Positions 11,042 through 20,087 of a stretch of DNA of 60,875 bases are shown piece after piece. Position 1 is the first letter of the stretch. The number at the start of each line of letters is the position of its first letter. The translations under genes were made by a program, and so were the position numbers. Origin of the DNA: Symsagittifera roscoffensis (taxonomy: Eukaryota; Xenacoelomorpha; Acoela; Convolutidae); contig NW_026970722.1 in the NCBI RefSeq assembly GCF_963678635.1, positions 1-60,875 of the forward strand. Reading direction: 5' to 3'. The notes under the pieces are model-generated. The model was given only the letters and a program-made list of their open reading frames with translations, searched no databases and was not told where the DNA came from.

Positions 11042-12284
11042 AAGGTTTAGGATGACGGATGCAATATTGGGATTAGTGATTTTTAATGTCTTAAACTGTT
11101 AGTTCTTACGATTTTTACGGGTTAGCCTAACTTGAGTCGTGTATTTCAGGGTTGGAGAGAAAAGTATATATCGATTCCTGAGAATGATTTTTACTTTCTC
11201 GTGGCCAGTCTAAATTAAGGTGTTAACTTACTTAATCTTACTTAGGGGTAGTGATTGGGTTCAAGGGTTGAAGAATAGTAAATCGATCCACAAGGTTCAG
11301 GTATAATTAGAACACAAGTAGTTCGTTAGGTACTATTTTAGACTTACTAAGTTTAAGTATTATCCTGGATCAGGTAAGAGGGTGGGTCAAGTGAAGGATC
11401 AATAACCGAAGTTCTTCACTGTTTTTCCTAATTGGAATGGTTAGTGTGATTGAAAAATTTCTATCAGTCCTGGGTCTTGAGAAACGTTTGAGATCGTTAG
11501 ACACTTTATTAAATGTGAGGGGGAGATTAAAATTGTTCTATTTGATCCAAGGATAAGCCTTGATGATCAGGATATAAAACTAATGAAATTAAATTCAATT
11601 TAGGTAAACGTGAATTAAAGATCCAAGGAAAGCCTTGATGATCTGTTAAGTTTAAAAAGGTTTATTTTAAATAAAAGTAAAAAATAGGATAGGATAGGCC
11701 TTTATAATTTAAATTAAGCTTTAATTGATAAAAAATTTTAGTTTATTAGTTTTTGATGATGTTAGTGGATTTATGTTTCGCTTTTATAATTTAGGTGATG
11801 AAGCTGAGATGAAGAGATGATTTATATATATATATATACTAACAATTTGTGTGTTTACTAACTAATTTTTATAATTTTATTCTCAATAAACTTTTTTCCA
11901 GATATCTTTTTTTAATTTACTGCAGATTTGGAGGGAACGACTAGGGATGTTTTTATCAGTCGTTATTGTACAATAATTAGTTTAGCGCCTGTAATTATCG
12001 TTGTAGATTTTTCTTCAAAGGTACTATGTTTGTAAATGAAAATCTAAATTCATTGCTAATAAAATTCTAAATATAAAAGTTTGTATTGGCCATGAAACTT
12101 ATGGGTAAGTTCCTTTGTAATCGTAAATCGTCTTTTGTCCGAGGTCTTTTTCCAATACCGGGTAGTTCTCGTATTGTTCGGAATAATGGCTCTTATCTAT
12201 TGAGTTGTAGAGACATTTCAATTAAATTACTGTCATGTAACGTTTTTGAGAATGTTTTTTGTCTAAGTCTAATCTATTAGTCTA
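11042..12284 (-). other. Leader of the older retroelement, copy 2
   Basis: Collinear with 29874-31060 of the younger element, with strong patches of identity around 11110-11430, and with 1-860 in copy 1. Similarity stops near 12275-12284 before any primer-binding site or LTR. A GTAAGT-type donor on the minus strand near 11230 is shared with the younger element's leader. Confidence 0.65.
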
Positions 12285-13770
12285 ACAATTAGCCGCAATA
12301 TGATTAATAAATTAGTCAAAAATAATCTGAAAACTAGTTGTGATACAAATAGGCTGTGTTAGGACTTTGGGAAGCTAAATTCGTATCTATCATGTTCGAA
12401 TCTACCATGCTTACCATTTTAATTTTTCAATCTGGTTTTTTGGAACTTCAACTCTACTTAGTTTAAGCTGTAACTGTTGCGTTCTAAGACTCGTTTTGCG
12501 AATCTTACAAACGCTTTGCGAGATCATTTGCTTCGATCATTTTTCGATGGCGCATAGCAGGGTACTTTTATCTTAAATCGCAGCAATAGTGGCTAAGTGT
12601 CTTGCATTCTATCAATCGAGGTTGACGTTCCTTCGGTCGAACCATTTACGAATACCATTGCTTCGGTCGCTCCGGTGGCGGACACAATCCTTTGCTGAAA
12701 AGACCTAATTGTTGCTACGAAGGTCTGTAAATTGGTCGCAACCTAGTCTAAAAATTTGTTGCAATATGGCCGCGAAACTGGTCGTGGTATGGTCTGAAAT
12801 TTACTCGCAATTTTTTCTTAAGAGCCGCTTTAGTTTTTGAGGTAGTTGAACTGGGGTCTATCATCAGAATGAGAAAAATAATCGAAATGAGTCAACAGAT
12901 ATGTCAATTTAATGCCTTTTCAGTCGTTGTTCAAATAATTTTTCGAATGAATTTTTTTTCACTGTGTTGAGAAAAACCAGCTTGAAATTTTTGCATTTTG
13001 TCTAATTTCCAGCAAGCTCCACGGGCCACTAAGTCTTGTAATATATAGGCCTATAATAATTAAATAATAATCCACTAATAGGCCCATTTTAATCTAAATC
13101 TCAATTAAATCGTCAAGTTTTAGTTTTGCTCCAATGAAATTAATTGGCGAAATTTTTTTAGCGCCGTTTCCAGAAAACACCTCTTCATTGTAAGAAACAG
13201 CATTGAGCGATGATGCTCACGCACACACATACCCGGCACACACACCTACACACACACTCACACTCGCACGCGCAGTTTTGAATTCAATAAAGGAAGTACC
13301 ACCTGAAAGTTCACTTACCTAATACTAAACACAGAGAAGTTGATGGCAGACAGTTTCCACTTCAGACTATTCAACCAAAACATGTGACACCATTTGGTCA
13401 AAAACAGCCTAGACAAACTTAAAACTTTTCAACGTGCAAGTGAAATTTTTTGACAAGCAGTAAAACGTTGAAACGCTTATTACATATTGCTAATCATATA
13501 TACCACTTATCAGGCACAAAGTTGGGCTGATTTTCGTTTTAGACTATAGGCGGGGGAGGATGCATTTACCTATCAGCTCGATTGAATAAATTACTTGCCT
13601 TACGCGACAGTGAAAATGTGCTTCTTTAGAAGATAAAGAAAATGCAACTTCAATCCAATAAAACCAGTACCAAAACTGGCACCTGCAATTCAGCGTTAAC
13701 AATTACATCAGCCAACATTGAATAATCTGATGAGTAACTGTGTTGAGGAATCATATATCTTCTGAAACAT
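12285..13770. other. Non-coding stretch of copy 2
   Basis: Parallel to 861-2355. Contains the same CTTCGGTCG patch and a CA-rich simple repeat near 13218-13273. No gene is visible. Confidence 0.6.
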
Positions 13771-14180
13771 TGAGTTATAACCGAGGTGGTTAACTCATAG
13801 AGTAATTTCGGATAGGGTACACCGTCTGCTCGTCACGCTATCTTATTTTCGGCCGGATAGATTCGTGCAACTTCTTAGTCTAATACCGATCCTAATCTTA
13901 CTCTTATACTATCTAGTCTCAGGGTGTTTAACTAGTCTCTGCTAGGCTCAATAGATCTAGGGTATACTGGTTTCTTGCGGCTGCTGAAGTCTTCTTGGAG
14001 AGTCAACTAATTTCTAAGTTAAATTCAAATCTCTCTGGTGCTGAAATTACAAGTAATTCCAGCACTTACAAATAAGTGGGTTGTTAGTTAGATGGATCAT
14101 GATTGGTTAATATTAAATACTTTACAGTGGTAAAATATCTAATTTATCCAATCATAAAATGTAGTTTAGATCAGGTTCCA
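13771..14180 (-). repeat. Left LTR (solo-LTR-like)
   Basis: 410 bp, reading TGGAACC...AACTCA on the minus strand, so with TG...CA ends. It differs from 31124-31533 at one visible position (GGATAG versus GGAGAG). Both of its sides match host sequence of copy 1, which is the signature of a solo LTR rather than of a 3' LTR with internal sequence next to it. Contains the same two hairpins as the other LTR (57 bp at 14099-14155, 28 bp at 14038-14065). Confidence 0.9.
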
Positions 14181-14747
14181 CCATTATCTTTCAGTTATTT
14201 TTGAAAATATTCAAAAAGCACTTTGTATCCTCTGAACGCGGAACAAAGCAATTTTGTCTCGCTGGTTATAATCACTGAGAGGAAAAACAATTTGTAGGAC
14301 TGCCTTAAGGAAAGGCAGGGCAAACTTGGAACAAACAGAGCAGCAAACTTTTTAGATGAATTTCAATAATCTAATTTAAATCTTAAGCACGCTTTTTTAC
14401 ACAGACCATCAAGAAAAACTTATTGAATTTCCTATTGAAAAATTAGAAAAACCCCGATTGCGTGTAAAACTTACCGTCGATTGTCTTCAGCAAGTAAAAT
14501 GATTTGACTCTCGGCGCTGACAAAACCGAGTTACTCAGCAACTCTCCGATGCGTAAACAAGGTCAGACAGCACGCTTTTAATTCAGGCCTGATAAGTAAC
14601 TGGCTCCTTATTCTGGTTTTTGTTCCTTTTGGCGATTTTACGCTCGGCTGTGAAGGATATCGAGAGAAGAATCCTTCAGAGCAGTTCCAAAATCTAAGGG
14701 ACTACTACATCAAAGACACCTTGAATAGGACAAAAAAGAAAGGGTCT
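14181..14747. repeat. Extra copy of the right host flank
   Basis: 567 bp almost identical to 31534-32098 (about two differences seen) and clearly less similar to 2356-2912. It starts right at the LTR edge and stops abruptly at 14747, where unrelated sequence begins. Confidence 0.88.
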
Positions 14748-15670
14748 CCCTTGAGTACCTCTTATTAAAAATAGAAATGTGGTCACAAAGCGTGGATGTA
14801 GCGCGGTGGGTTAGGCCGGCTATAGAGCATGCTCAGGACGTCCTCTCTGGTGGGTTAGGCCAGGAGTGGGAGTATGATTTCGTGCGGTTTCTGTGAGAGG
14901 TCCTGTTATGTGATAACGTTTTATGTTGGGTTTATTGTGGTTTTTCTTATGTTTCGTTGGTTGTGTCCTTTTTTCAAAAATCGAATTGTTTTTGGTATGG
15001 GTTTGTCTTTCGACTTTTTTGTGTTTTATTATTTCTTTCTTAGACTTTATAATAGTCTTCAAAAGAATAAATTATCCAGTTTTAAAGTCATGCTGTTATT
15101 CTATGTGTTGTGGTGTTTAGTAAGCTGCATTGGTTAGTTTTGTTTAGTAAATAATTCCTTTCCAACCGGGTTAAAGGAAAGTTTGAAACTTGTTATCGTG
15201 TGTTAGAGTTGTTGAGTGTGAAAGCTTGAAACTGAAATTCATTATTTAAACAATTCTTCGTGGGCAAGCTGTGCGAGTTTGGATAGAATTCTTGTGCGAG
15301 TGAATGAAAATATCAAAAGGTTAGTACTGCATTTGCGTTTTATTAATTTACTACATAGAATTTCAATTTTATTGCTTGTTTTGGGGAAAAATTAAGTTAC
15401 AAATTTTCATCATTATTAGAATTACTGCTTTTAGGGAAATAATTTATAAATTAATTTATTACATTTGTATGAATTTTATTTAATTTAGTTGGTGCAAAAG
15501 ATTATTAGAGTTTGGGACAATTTGAAGAAGTTTTCTATTTTTTATTTTTCTTTTGTGTATTTTGCAGATGATCATGAGATGAAGACTAAAAATCTAAATA
15601 AAACATGGATAAAGAATGGTTAGTGTTTTATTTTAAATTTATTAGTATATATATAAATTATACTTACCTG
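14748..15670. other. Non-coding junction region left of the last retroelement ORF
   Basis: Probably the 3' untranslated part of the retroelement, truncated at 14748, or a separate small insertion. At 14805-14861 a 13-base word GGTGGGTTAGGCC occurs twice around two directly adjacent perfect 10-bp palindromes (14825-14834 and 14835-14844); the upstream GTAGCGCGGTGG loosely resembles a tRNA box A, so a SINE is conceivable. Splice-like signals are present: plus-strand GTTAGT at 15320, TTTTGCAG ending 15567, GTTAGT at 15619; minus-strand CAG/GTAAGT at 15668/15667. No polypurine tract next to an LTR was found. Confidence 0.4.
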
Positions 15671-15997
15671 TTAGTCGTCGGGGAAAAAACTGTGGGGGAA
15701 GATGTCGTGGATTATGTCGGAATTTGTTAGTAACTTTGCTAATATGCGAATGATGTTTTTAGTTTGAAGCAGTGGCCAAAGCAATTGAAGTGCTTTAATT
15801 GTTTTTAGTTCTTCAGTGCCAACTGCAAAATCATAAGGTGTGTTTTGGATGAGATTATATAATTTGTGGTTATATTTAGTGTTGTGGATGAATTCTAATA
15901 TGGGGATTTCTATAGGTTGAACAAATTCATGCGGGATAAGGAAGGGTCTGGATTCTTCTGCGTTGAAGGTCTTTGTGATGGGACAAAAAATATACAT
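15671..15997 (-). CDS. Unrecognised ORF, last of the retroelement
   Basis: 108 residues from ATG 15997 to TAA 15671. No transmembrane segment, cysteine motif or known domain seen. Hydrophobic and charged residues alternate in the second half, compatible with helices. It lies 129 bases after the 450-residue ORF and may be its frame-shifted continuation. The stop is followed after three bases by a perfect donor-like CAG/GTAAGT. Function unknown. Confidence 0.45.
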   Translation of the reverse strand: MYIFCPITKTFNAEESRPFLIPHEFVQPIEIPILEFIHNTKYNHKLYNLIQNTPYDFAVGTEELKTIKALQLLWPLLQTKNIIRILAKLLTNSDIIHDIFPHSFFPDD

Positions 15998-16126
15998 TTG
16001 GGTTATGGGATCATAATTGCGAAGAATACCGTGAAGGTTAGTATCTTTGATGCAATATGTGAAGTTAAGAAAAAATGGTGATGTGTATTTAGAGTTAATA
16101 AATTGAAAACTATGGTGTGGTTGTCT

Positions 16127-17479
16127 TCATGGAGTGTGTAGGTCAAAGTGATTTTGTATAAAGCGGTAATATGTATATGTGTGGGTTTGTTTAGTGCGTA
16201 ACATAATGTCATGTGAGCAGTGCAAATCTCTTTCATGTGGTGCAAGGAAATGAAAGGTTAGTGAAAATAATTGAAATCTTTCTTTAAAACTTTCGTAAGC
16301 TTGTGTGTCGGTTAGTGCTTCAGAAATGATGTGGTCGAATTTGCGATCAAATATATTGAGTGTGAAAACATATGGTGTTTTGATGAAAAATTTTTCTGTG
16401 ATTTGTGGGTTAGCGAAGCGATCATCATCTAAAAATTGGTCTTGGTTAGTTCGGATGATATTATGATCGTAATATTCTAGCGTATATTCGTTAGCTCGGG
16501 GTGCAGTGTATGTTTTTAGTGATTTTTTGTATCCAATGTAAGTAAATTGTCTATGTGTTAGTGGTGTAGTTAGTCGATATAGCATATCTTGATTTCGTTC
16601 TATATCGATGTGAGTATTAGATAAAGGTAGGCAAAGGGGATTAGTAAAATGATAATATGATGTCCAATGAAGTGTAGGCATTAAAACTTGTTCATCTACA
16701 AAGCTACGTGTATCGTTAGTATCTGTAGGGTTGTTCAAAGTATATTGTGGAAATGAAGGTAAGGTGATTGCTAAAAATTCTTTCGTGTTAGTGTGATTTG
16801 GATGATTGATATATTCACGTGCTGTTCCTGGTTTTGTTGGAAATGGATGGTTTGGGAATTTTCTTTTGAAAGTGCGGTAAGCTCTATTAGTGCTAAGTGA
16901 TGATTCGGTGGATGTAGATGATGGTGCTAATGATGCGGTATAAGCTGAAGAGGGTGTAGGGGTAGGTGGGTTTGATGATTCTATTGTGGATGAAATCTGA
17001 TTTATAGTGGGGTTTTCAAGGTGGAAGGGTTGTTGTTGTAAGGTGATAAAATTATCTAGTTCCTGGGAGATTTGGGGAGTATCTGGAGAATTGGATGATC
17101 GGTCTGAATGAAATGAGGAGTAGGTTGGGGTAACTTGTGAAGCATAGGATGGTGTAGAAATGGATGGGAGCGGGTTATATGGTGGGATTGGTTGAAAAGG
17201 GGGTTTCGAAAAAACTGAGGGATTGGTTTGAAAATTATTGGATAGAGATGGTTCAGAGTCTGCAAATTCGTCAGGGGTTTCAATATCTGGGTTATTGAGT
17301 TGTGAGATGGAGTACAAAACTGAGATGTGTGAATTAGTGTCTAAATTCATGCCTGATGTTATATTATTGGTTGGGAAATCGGGTGGTGGGAAGGCAAAAA
17401 GTGGAATTATTGTAATTGGAGTGTTGAGGTTGGTTGGGTGTGAATTTGAGCGGTGTAGGGATCCAAGTTGTCGGCTCAT
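16127..17479 (-). CDS. 450-residue ORF downstream of env, unknown function
   Basis: ATG at 17479 overlaps the TGA of the envelope C-terminal frame (ATGA, 17479-17476), an arrangement compatible with termination-reinitiation. Residues 1-205 are Pro/Ser/Thr/Asn-rich and look disordered; residues about 210-450 look like a folded domain with many aromatic residues. No zinc finger, membrane segment or enzyme motif recognised. It is not part of the standard gag-pol-env set; position alone suggests an accessory or structural protein. Open for its full length, unlike pol and env next to it. Confidence 0.55.
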   Translation of the reverse strand: MSRQLGSLHRSNSHPTNLNTPITIIPLFAFPPPDFPTNNITSGMNLDTNSHISVLYSISQLNNPDIETPDEFADSEPSLSNNFQTNPSVFSKPPFQPIPPYNPLPSISTPSYASQVTPTYSSFHSDRSSNSPDTPQISQELDNFITLQQQPFHLENPTINQISSTIESSNPPTPTPSSAYTASLAPSSTSTESSLSTNRAYRTFKRKFPNHPFPTKPGTAREYINHPNHTNTKEFLAITLPSFPQYTLNNPTDTNDTRSFVDEQVLMPTLHWTSYYHFTNPLCLPLSNTHIDIERNQDMLYRLTTPLTHRQFTYIGYKKSLKTYTAPRANEYTLEYYDHNIIRTNQDQFLDDDRFANPQITEKFFIKTPYVFTLNIFDRKFDHIISEALTDTQAYESFKERFQLFSLTFHFLAPHERDLHCSHDIMLRTKQTHTYTYYRFIQNHFDLHTP

Positions 17480-18615
17480 CGTGGGCTAAAAAAATTATTA
17501 TTTTGAGACTGAAAAGCGGTGGAATGGGGTTGTTCTATAATTTGTTCATATGTATTTTCATCTAGGGGTTGGTGTGTCATTATATGTTGAATGGGACTTT
17601 GTGATATGGTTGGTCTAAAATTTGGATTATTTGTTATTGCTAAATTTCGAAAATTTCGTGGGACTAGTGATAATGGATGGTTATGTGGTAGTGGTGGTAA
17701 CTGTGGTGCTGTAGGCGTAATGTCTACATTGTTATGTTCTTCGTCGTATGTGTTCTGTCTTGTTGCTATTTTTGTGTTGTATTCCTTTATTTGTGCATCT
17801 AAAAGAATTTTGTTTATTGATGATGAAAAAATTCCAAAAAATCCTGCAAATAGTATGCGTGCTACACTTGCTTGTCTATTTACTTGTGTGTGTATAGCGC
17901 ATGTATTATAGATTCCTTTTAAAAGCGAAAAAAGAAATCCTATAAAGTTAAACATTGCGTATAAAATAGTCAATTTTTCTAAGATGTAGTAGGGCCATCC
18001 TAGAAAATCGAGAATTTCATTTTTTAGTGTAACAAAGCTAAAAAAATTTATAGGTGAAATATCTTGTGGTCGGTATTTTTCACCGTTTAGATATATATAG
18101 TCTTTAATGTCTTTAAAATATCCGCTATAGTCTTGTGTATAAATATCTGCAAATCCTGCTGTTTCGGCAAGTTTGCGTAAGTTTTGGTCAATTGATTGTC
18201 TTTGTATTGTGTCCATTTGTGTTAATAATTCTTGGAATTGTTGTGTTCTAATGTGATGTTGTATATCGGATTTTGAATATATTCCAATTGATTGTAAGTC
18301 AATATTTGGGTTTCGAACAATAGCTCTAATGCTTTCAGGTGAAAATTTTTTGAGTGATTGCATTAATGTGGGATATGGAGTAAGAAGATAATATTTATCT
18401 TCATCAGGGTTCAGTTGAACTACATTGTGGCTATTTTCTGATCCACATGGGACTGCGGTATCCCAGAAATTGGTTCGTCTTGAAAGTGTGTCAACGAAGT
18501 GTACTTTATTTTTTATAAAAGATAGGGATTCTTTTATAGCATCGTTTATCTTCAAAAACATATAGTGGTGATACTTTTTTGGTACAGGTATAAAACCATA
18601 AAATGTTTCCTTCAT
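17476..18615 (-). CDS. env: Envelope-type glycoprotein, C-terminal part
   Basis: 379 codons. Residues about 212-236 form a long hydrophobic segment and 252-270 a second one, followed by a Pro/Asn/Gln-rich tail to residue 379, as expected for a stem, membrane anchor and cytoplasmic tail. The first 30 or so codons overlap the preceding frame (18506-18615) and are probably not used as such; the coherent sequence begins after residue about 36. Conserved-looking Cys and aromatic positions continue the pattern of the preceding frame. A frame change in or near an A-run at about 18510 separates them, either a mutation or a sequencing error. Together the three pieces resemble the glycoprotein type known from chuvirus-like envelopes in other animal retroelements (recognition by eye, unaligned). 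Confidence 0.5.
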   Translation of the reverse strand: MKETFYGFIPVPKKYHHYMFLKINDAIKESLSFIKNKVHFVDTLSRRTNFWDTAVPCGSENSHNVVQLNPDEDKYYLLTPYPTLMQSLKKFSPESIRAIVRNPNIDLQSIGIYSKSDIQHHIRTQQFQELLTQMDTIQRQSIDQNLRKLAETAGFADIYTQDYSGYFKDIKDYIYLNGEKYRPQDISPINFFSFVTLKNEILDFLGWPYYILEKLTILYAMFNFIGFLFSLLKGIYNTCAIHTQVNRQASVARILFAGFFGIFSSSINKILLDAQIKEYNTKIATRQNTYDEEHNNVDITPTAPQLPPLPHNHPLSLVPRNFRNLAITNNPNFRPTISQSPIQHIMTHQPLDENTYEQIIEQPHSTAFQSQNNNFFSPR

Positions 18616-19117
18616 AATCTAAAAAATTTGATCTATTTCCTGATAGTAAATATCCTGCGTAGGGTATTTTTAATACTGCTAGTGCAAGTGATTGTAGGAT
18701 TTGTGTCCTTTCTAATTCGCATAGCTGGTGAAGTGTTTCTAATTCAGATAGTGACATTTCTTGAAAAATTCGGCTAATTGTGTAGTCTAATTTCATATCT
18801 AGGTGAATATCATAGTGGATGTTACCGAAATATGTACTATTCATTAGTGATAATTCTTGTAAACGTGTGCTTCTAGTGTCATGAGGCTTTAGATGTCCAC
18901 CAGGTTGATTTTTACTCTTTTGAAAATCAACTGGTATATATGATGTTCCTTCGTTTATAGGGTGACTTGTGGCGTATGGGTCAATTTTTACTTTTCCAGT
19001 GGTCATGTCGAATCCTTTTTCGTATTCAACTAATATCTCGGAGTATTGTGTTTTGTGAAGTGGATTTCTGTATTTACATGCAAGTTCTGTTTCTTGATAT
19101 ATTTGAAAACGTGTCAA
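18506..19117 (-). CDS. env: Envelope-type glycoprotein, middle part
   Basis: A 203-codon frame with no ATG at its start; it opens further upstream, overlapping the end of the N-terminal frame near 19150-19180. It contains a potential N-glycosylation site in GNRSNFLD, a tryptophan/cysteine region (ILWFYTCTKK) and paired cysteines, the part that most resembles chuvirus-type glycoproteins. It ends at a TAA at 18506 next to an A-run. It cannot be expressed alone as a membrane protein because it lacks both signal peptide and anchor. Confidence 0.5.
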   Translation of the reverse strand: MTRFQIYQETELACKYRNPLHKTQYSEILVEYEKGFDMTTGKVKIDPYATSHPINEGTSYIPVDFQKSKNQPGGHLKPHDTRSTRLQELSLMNSTYFGNIHYDIHLDMKLDYTISRIFQEMSLSELETLHQLCELERTQILQSLALAVLKIPYAGYLLSGNRSNFLDYEGNILWFYTCTKKVSPLYVFEDKRCYKRIPIFYKK

Positions 19118-19148
19118 TTTATTTTCTATATTGTGTATGTTTCTAAAA

Positions 19149-20087
19149 TTAGAAATTTGACGGATGGACTTGGTCGTATGGAATTGATTGTATGAAATAT
19201 TTTTCGTGAAATTTTATCATACGAGCGTGTATTTTTGCTACTTGAAATGTTGTACATGTGTCTTCAGGGAACCAAACAATTGTTGCTTGTGTTCGTGTTG
19301 TAGGGTCACAATAGCCTTGGTCGTTTTTACAAGGTAATCTAATTCCTTGATAGATCATTGTGTTGTCTGATAAATCGCGTGTGAGTTGTATTTTTTCGAG
19401 TTGTATTTTCCAATCAAAAAACATGATTTCTTGATATCCTTTATTTTTTGTGTCTGCTTTGCAGTTTGATGGGTCATTTATACCAATGTGTGGTATCCAG
19501 TGTTTATCGTGTATATCATAAGTTAATCTTCCGTGTGCGCCGTTGTATGGGTATTTTTCATCTAATTTTATATGTCCTTGATATCTTTCAAGTTCTGCTT
19601 GATGTACAGAATCTGCAAAAACTTGGAAATATACTAATTTTCTATCAGTGTTTTTATTTCTTGTGATATTGAGTCTTAGTAACTCGTTTTTACAATCTTC
19701 GGGATTGAGATGTAGAAGTCGTTCTATATTACTTTGGTAGAATGATTCGTGGTCAAGTCGGTTTTTATTTCCATTTGAGACTTGTGAACAATGTACTTTC
19801 TTTTCGGAAAATGTCGCTGTGAATTTATATCCTTTAACTGTTGTTGCTCGGGCTTTTGAATAAAGTGTCGCTATTACATTTGTTGTTTCTATAGCTTGTG
19901 GTTCTGTTTCGCATTGTGATACTTGATTTATTGCATATTTGTGTAATGTTTTTTGTTCGTTTTCGTCACAATCGTAATGTGTTACTAATAAATCTTGGGG
20001 TCCTGTGCGGGGGGAAGGGTTTATGTTTTCATTTGAGGTTATTAGAAAAAGGAGTTGGAGAAAAATTAAAATTTTTAGAATATACAT
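19149..20087 (-). CDS. env: Envelope-type glycoprotein, N-terminal part with signal peptide
   Basis: 312 codons from ATG 20087. Residues 1-18 are a clear signal peptide (a hydrophobic run ILIFLQLLFLI). The ectodomain has several cysteines, a potential N-glycosylation site (NITR) and a region with conserved-looking Trp, Pro and Cys (VWFPEDTC). It stops at 19149 and the protein appears to continue in the next frame, so an indel lies near 19150-19180. The ATG lies inside the last codons of the startless ORF (13-nt overlap). Role inferred: cell-surface/virion glycoprotein; present state broken. Confidence 0.6.
   Translation of the reverse strand: MYILKILIFLQLLFLITSNENINPSPRTGPQDLLVTHYDCDENEQKTLHKYAINQVSQCETEPQAIETTNVIATLYSKARATTVKGYKFTATFSEKKVHCSQVSNGNKNRLDHESFYQSNIERLLHLNPEDCKNELLRLNITRNKNTDRKLVYFQVFADSVHQAELERYQGHIKLDEKYPYNGAHGRLTYDIHDKHWIPHIGINDPSNCKADTKNKGYQEIMFFDWKIQLEKIQLTRDLSDNTMIYQGIRLPCKNDQGYCDPTTRTQATIVWFPEDTCTTFQVAKIHARMIKFHEKYFIQSIPYDQVHPSNF

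Larger units (their letters stand above)
8837..13770. repeat. Tandem duplication, copy 2, left part
   Basis: Begins at the junction 8836/8837 with an old gag fragment, then the old leader (from 11042), then sequence parallel to copy 1 positions 861-2355. It is interrupted at 13770 by a 410-bp LTR. The corresponding uninterrupted site in copy 1 is near 2352-2358. Confidence 0.88.

Noticed and set aside
17591-17911. 106-codon plus-strand ORF
   Set aside because: Antisense to the envelope C-terminal frame and without independent features.
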